Origin: Psettodes erumei
Taxonomy: Eukaryota > Chordata > Actinopteri > Pleuronectiformes > Psettodidae
Length of the DNA: 64,000 nucleotides
Direction: 5' to 3'
NCBI GenBank assembly: GCA_016785225.1
Contig: JAFBJZ010000825.1
Span: 62,001 to 126,000 of the forward strand
A program made the position numbers and the translations under genes. This document shows, one piece after another, positions 58,101 through 64,000 of this stretch; within the stretch, counting starts at the first letter, position 1; each line of letters starts with the position of its first letter. A model generated the notes under the pieces. That model searched no databases. It was not told where the DNA came from and saw nothing but the letters and a program-made list of their open reading frames with translations.

Positions 58101-61100
58101 TCAGTTTTGTTTTCACTTGGACTTTTTTTTTTCTTAAGTCTGTCCATCAGTACAAAGTGTTCCCTACCCCCACTGTGATGTCACTCATATGCTCAGCATG
58201 TGAAGAAATATGATGATGATGCTGAATACAGACAGACTGACAGACTGGAAGGATGGAATCAACATGGAGAGAGACTGGTGGCCATGTAGACTCTCCCGCT
58301 CCTGCTCAGTCAGACCTGCACAGCAGCAGGTGAGGGCCGTGTTGTCTCTGTGAATCTGTTGTCGTGCCAGTCACAGTGCAGTGAGATGATGTTAACAGGC
58401 CAAGATCATTCCTGCATCTTTAATTCAGCAGCACACAGCTGCTGCTCAGTCTTGACTTTGTTATGACAGAGTTCTTTGTCTTGGTGCTTGTGTGTGTCTG
58501 TGACCTCCTGCTTGGGTTACCTGACACACCTCCAACTGCAGCGATGAGGTCCTGCAGATCTGAGGTGTCAAACCAGTCAGCCAGCTAACATCAAACACCT
58601 CAACAGCAACACACATTAACTCACAATGGAGACACATGTGACGTAAGTGTCGTGCTGGCGGTCGATGTGGCATTCACTCAGAGTGACAGACAACGCGCAT
58701 GTAACACATGTGACTAAGCTACCAAATGATTCAGCTCACTAACATGGTGGACTATCAATCTCAGTGTAATCTACTGTAAATTATTAATCAGTCTTATATT
58801 CTTATAATCAGATCTGAAAATCAGAAATTCAAAAATAAAAGATATAAAGATATGAAAGAAGAGCAGAACAATATAAATACCGTGTCCCAGTATATTCAGA
58901 ATAAAGAATACACCCTGTACTCCCAATTAAACAAAACAGTATAAACAATATGTACAAAACAAGATGATATAGTGATAAATAGATCATCTACAGAAAAGAT
59001 ATTAAAGTGTTTGAATAAGGCTATATACAAAATGTACAAGGTGAAGTTGCACATAATGATGTACTGATGAATTATGGCACACTAATGTACTGAATGATTT
59101 ATGATGATGACTGCAGAATGATTCAAACGGGAATGATTTCCTGTGATGTTGCATTGTGCATCATGGTGGAATGAGTCACTGCAGAATGTGCTCCTGTGAT
59201 TGGCCAGCGCTGTCACACCTCAGCTCAGTTTGTTGTGTCTGCCCTACCCTCACTCTGCTGTCCCATTATGCAACAGCACAGAGGAGGGCGCTGGCCACCA
59301 CAGACTCCGAGAACATCCTGAGAATCATCCAGCAGATGTTGAAGGACCTCTGCCACCTCAGAAAATGAGAGAGTACGTTGGTGTTTTTGGCCCAGTCCAC
59401 TTGATTGCTTAACCCTCGCCTGCATTTTCGAGGGCAAAACTTCAGCGAGGTCCCGCTGAAAGTAGAGAAACAAAGAAGAAAAGTTAAAACATTCAGAAGA
59501 ATCACAAAAAGAACAGATGCAGGTAGAAGTTCTGTCTGCAGTTTCTAATGATGAAATAGTGACAGGAATGAAGAGCGCACAGTACTGATGTATTATCACC
59601 TCCACCAAGGAGGTTTGTTCATTAGTAGGATGAGGTAAAACCTAATGGACAGACAGATCCTGGCCCAGGGGAGAGCTGATTCTACTTTTCAAACTCCATT
59701 CATATTAAAACACAAGGTGGAGTAGGGATGCGGATTTGGTGTGTAGTGGGTTTTGTGTGGCTCGCTCTGTACTGTATACGTTCAGCAGCGTGTCAACTTA
59801 CCTGCTGACCCTTGTGTTGTGTGTTTTTGTGTTCACACAGCTCCAGCTCACTGCTGGCTGGATGGAACTGGTTCCCATGACCTTGTGCGCATGACTCTGT
59901 GTTTGTGCGTTAGCGTGTGTGGGCTGAAGGGTGCACATCTCTGTGGTTTTCAGGTCAGCGCTGTGCGCCATGTCACAGTATCTCCATTGTCACCCAGTGA
60001 ATACGTGACATTTGAAGTATGTGGTCGTATGTTGAGGAGCTGGGATTATATCCACGTAATGCTTTCACAGTACTGTCATGAAGTGGGCATTCCCTCTGTG
60101 CGCTGCCTGACACTGACTGAGGCTGCGGCTGCCATTTGTTTCTTTTGTCCTGACCCACAAATCTGCCGAAAGAATTGGGATCAGAGCATGTAGTGTCATT
60201 TTTAGTGCGCTTTGAGCACATTTGTGTCCTTGTCCCAGTGTCAGCGGTGTTGTCACATCAGAGCTGCGATGCACCAAACATCACCAACATTAACAACGTC
60301 CTTGTCTCATCAACCAGATCAAATTCCGTCCCCCTTTATCACCCCTGTCAGACATCTCCGCTATATCCACTCCTAGATGCAGACTGATGAATAATGACTG
60401 TCTTATTATCTCCCATATAAGGACACATTTGCTTACTCATTGTTTTTTCCAGGTCAAATACTTACAGGGCGTCTATTATCAAATTATCTTGAGGAATGGG
60501 GTCAAATTGGCCATGCTTCCAATCGTTTTCAACATGTCCCAAGTGGCCAATCAAACAAGAGCGCTCATGGCGTTATCTGCTGATCGGCTAATCAAAGTAC
60601 GTCATTGTCCACAAAGTCATATCCATCAGTAAGTACCCGTTACACTGGTGAAAGAGTGGCTGCTGAAGTGCAGCCTGCATTTCCTTAAAGTAATTCAAGC
60701 CTGAAAGATGCTGAGTTTTTGAGGATCATACCGACATTAACATTTGGGACATCCAGCCAGTCCTTCAACTCTTATTGAAGTTAGTTGTTGTGTTAGTCTA
60801 TTGTATCGGTCTGTTTTTCTTTCAAATTCCCTGTTAAATCCTCATGTGTCAATCACGTTCCAAGCAGCATGCTATGGTCCACCTACAATCCCAGAAATGA
60901 TGGCATCTGAAGATTAATCAGATCAATGATATTCCTTCTAATGATTTTGGTGTCATCCTGAGGTCAACCTTTACATTTGATAAGGCTGGCAAGGCTCTAA
61001 GAAATGATACATCAAAACTCTGTTCATATAACTGCAATAAACACTACAAACTCAGGAGGGCACTACCAGGTGGGTAAGAAAAGCCAGCTCATGATTGGCT

Positions 61101-64000
61101 CAGTACATGTATGTGTTATACACTGTTACAATGAATAATAGCGATAACATCTGTGTGCTGTGCATCTTGTGGGTATTTGGAACCAAAAGACCACATGTTT
61201 TTGTGCTTCCACATAGCATAACATGGGAACATGACATGCTGTTGTGCAATTACACTGTATTGTGTATGAAAGCTGATTTCCATGATGAAAAAAAGTTATT
61301 CTTCAAGTCATTATAATGAGAATTTTGTCCTCTAAATAATGACTGTCAAAATGAAGAGCTCATTATTATGAGAAGATTAGTCATCTTTTTTTCATGACAC
61401 TGACTGCACTGGGCATCCAAAGTAAAAATACTGTGACTTTTAGTTCGCTTTGAACTTCAACATTAGTGTAAATGGCTGTCTTTAGCGTATGCAGATAGTA
61501 CCATGCATGGAGTCATTTCTTGAGCCGGACTCCTCAGCTCTCCTGGCGCCCTGCGATGAAAGGTTGCAGGATGTGATAAGAATCCCGCTTCAGCCTCTCA
61601 GCTCCTCACTGAAAATTAAACTTTCATCTTAATTAGTGTTCTCCTTTGCTTTCTTCCTCCCCCCTCTTCCTCTGCACACTGTGTGACAGAGGGTTTAGTC
61701 ACATAACTGCTTCTGTTCTTATCTTTAACAGCACAAACACTCTATCTAACCAGTGTCTGCACTGGAGAATCAGTGCTCTCTGATTTTAAATGTACAGTAC
61801 TTTTACTTGACTGTTGTGGGTAGAGTGAGGTCAGCAGCTGTTCCTCTCTCCAAGCATCAAGTTCAAGTCTACTGGCCTTTGTGGAAAAGTGTAGATGTAG
61901 TCTGCTCTTGTTTGACCAGCTGCAGTTTTTCTCATCCTATTAGCCTCCTTTCTCGTCCACCTGGAGGAGCCTTGTACTTTATTTATAATGGAAGGATAAT
62001 GTCTGAATTATTTATGACAACACCAGGACACACGAGGTAAAACAATCGCAGGAGTTGCTCTCAGCTTGAAGTGGGCCTCGTGAAATGGCTAGACTCAGTC
62101 TAAATGTCTGGTGGAAGTTGATCCCGTTCAGCAGCCAACAATGGAGGATTATGCAGCTTAATCCAGAGTCCCCCAGAGAAACGGCAGAGCAGAACAAAGC
62201 CATTGATGTCACTGAACCTGCCAACCACTTCATTTAACAAGTTAATTAACGCCGAGGTCTTTTAATCCATTACTCTATAAAAGGCCAAACTAAATACCAA
62301 GGTCATTAAAAACCCAAACCCAAAAGGATTCACATTAGTGCAACATAGCATGGAGAAAAAAGATTAAATTGATCAATTACTGCCTCAAATAATGATTTAA
62401 TAACGAAAACTGTCTTTGGTTGTGTTTTTAAACATACATTTGGCTGCAAAATTTTATACCCCCTTTCTTTGAAAAGACAAAGTTAGTAAAGCTATTTTAG
62501 TTTTCCATCCACACAAAATGTAATGCACAGTCACCGAGCACAATTGTGCCTTCATCATCAAAAGTAATGGTCACAGTCTATTACATTGAAAAATAAAGTG
62601 AAATAATGAGAATAATATCAGTACAAAAGGCTGCATCCGTCAGGATTTGTCATTAATGGGGATGCAAACCCTTGACATATTTGAAACAGATATCTTATTT
62701 CTAATTTGACCTGTTCTATTGTTTGTCTATTTCTGACAGCTGTAGTCATGTGAAATTCACTTTACAGTACAGTAGCAGGGATGTGAACATATAATTAACA
62801 CCAAAGTCGCACTGCAGGTCCTCACTGGTCCTTCATTAGCAGCTGGTGAAACACCTGTCACCAGTTAATTACTTTGAAAGCAGTAGACCTCAGGTGTTGT
62901 CTCCAAGCTATTGTTGGAGGCTATCAGAAATTATTAACATATTTAAATTGGAATATTCATATGAAATAATAACTAACACTAATTATTTTACTTCTTCAGG
63001 GCACCACCTGAAGCAGGGAATGGATTCAGTCTCAAAAATTCTTAATCGAACATTATTATCAAACATTATTCATTACTGTTATTATTAGTATTCAACTTAC
63101 AGTAGAATAGACCAGTAGGTATATCCACAAGCATGTATTCATCAATCATGACGGGTAAAAGCAGACAACCTCCAGTATATGTTTATTGAAATGTGCTGGT
63201 ATATCTGTCCATATAAGCACCACAGTCCACAGAGGCAGTGCTGTCGTTAATGTTAATATGGATGTTTCACCTTCAGACAAACTGGCAGTAACAAATTATA
63301 TTTCACTGTTGAGAAATACATGCTAACTTGCTAGCTCTTTGCTACTTCATCCACATGTTTTTGTACAATATTTTGATTTTTCTGGAGCTTCTTTAGAACA
63401 GTGTGTGTCCCTCCATCACTACTGAGATCTGTTCTATCAGACATTGAAACGATGTTCACGTTGCAAGTTCAGACGATGCTGTATAACTGCGAAACAATGC
63501 AAAACTGTGAAAGTGGAATGCATGATTATCCCTACTAGTTCTTGGATGTCACCCTGTCTTCTTCTGCTCTGCAGTAACCCAGATTGTCAGCATTGCCTTT
63601 GAATGCCTTTTGCACATTAATAATATATTTCAGTCCTGCATCCAGTCAATGCCAGCTTTCACGCCGGCAACAGAATGTCACTAAGTGATATTGTTGCTTT
63701 TATTTTTTCAGACCCCACTCAACTTTTCCACACTTCTGCTTCAGGAGGGTACCCATCTAACCAATAGGAATGCGTGCCGATGACATCACAGATTTGGTGG
63801 TCTGGCGTTTCCTATCTATGCAATGTGAAGCCACTCTGTTTTATACTGTGTCAGTAACTGCAGTCATGGAGAGTGTACGTATAAATACAGAGAGAGAGAG
63901 AGATTATTGTGTTGGGTGTGAGGGTGTTGTGATGTGATGACAATTTGCTGTGACAGCACTAGGCGCTCTTGCTTGAAGCACTGAGAGCAACACTCGCTCA
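55188..64000 (+). other. Intronic or intergenic DNA to the window end
   Basis: No exon or RNA gene supported in nearly 9 kb. Features seen: a SINE-tail-like block at about 56100-56260 (GTGTGTGAATGCATGC, GAATGGGTGAAAGTGC), an AT-rich section at 58740-59140, and a GAGAGAGAGAGAG run near 63890. I looked for the exon that would start the first ZO-2 PDZ domain and did not find it, so it should lie beyond 64000 if the tjp2 call is right. Confidence 0.5.

Noticed and set aside
59281..59412. Possible exon (open in two frames, less AT-rich).
   Set aside because: No splice sites in suitable phase and no recognisable protein; could be part of a dispersed repeat, but not supported.
60455..60600. Possible exon after TTTTTTCCAG.
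   Set aside because: Acceptor looks good, but the open frame matches no ZO-2 sequence, has no clear donor in phase, and the translated product is not recognisable.

Overview
This is vertebrate nuclear DNA, almost certainly from a ray-finned (teleost) fish. The genes are split by GT-AG introns. Intergenic DNA is AT-rich and full of dinucleotide microsatellites. The dispersed repeats are of types typical of fish: Tc1-like transposons, a hAT-type miniature element, tRNA-like SINEs and a LINE reverse-transcriptase relic. No prokaryotic-style features, CRISPR arrays, rRNA genes or convincing tRNA genes were seen.

Layout, all genes on the + strand. (1) 48-7792: fifteen coding exons of HMG-CoA reductase, from the middle of the sterol-sensing membrane domain to the stop codon; the 5' part lies upstream of the window. 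(2) 7793-12090: probable 3' UTR, then spacer with repeats, including a 572-bp hAT-like miniature element at 11067-11638. (3) 12250-16855: a complete frataxin gene in six coding exons. A short palindromic module with a GAA/AAG-rich tail ends about 40 bp before the start codon. (4) 16856-23025: spacer with a minisatellite, a perfect 16-bp hairpin and a dead Tc1-like transposon with 207-210 bp inverted repeats. (5) 23026-45041: candidate alternative 5' exons of a third gene, probably tjp2 (ZO-2). They are a two-exon N-terminus (23026-23132 joined to 38798-38915), a weaker candidate at 26961-27041, and a CpG-rich first exon at 44982-45041. All would splice in phase 0 to a common exon that should lie beyond the window. 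(6) 45042-64000: long intronic DNA with more Tc1 remnants and no exon I could support.

The three genes have unrelated jobs: sterol synthesis in the ER, mitochondrial iron-sulfur cluster assembly, and tight-junction scaffolding. The order frataxin then ZO-2 on one strand matches human 9q21. HMGCR is on human 5q13, but chicken chromosome Z carries both blocks, so the arrangement looks like old vertebrate linkage.

I found no clear new biological system. The observations most worth a second look are: the GAA-tailed module and in-frame upstream ATG at frataxin; the cluster of phase-compatible first exons of the presumed tjp2; GT repeats flanking both splice sites of its 15.7-kb intron; and the set of Tc1 relics in different stages of decay.
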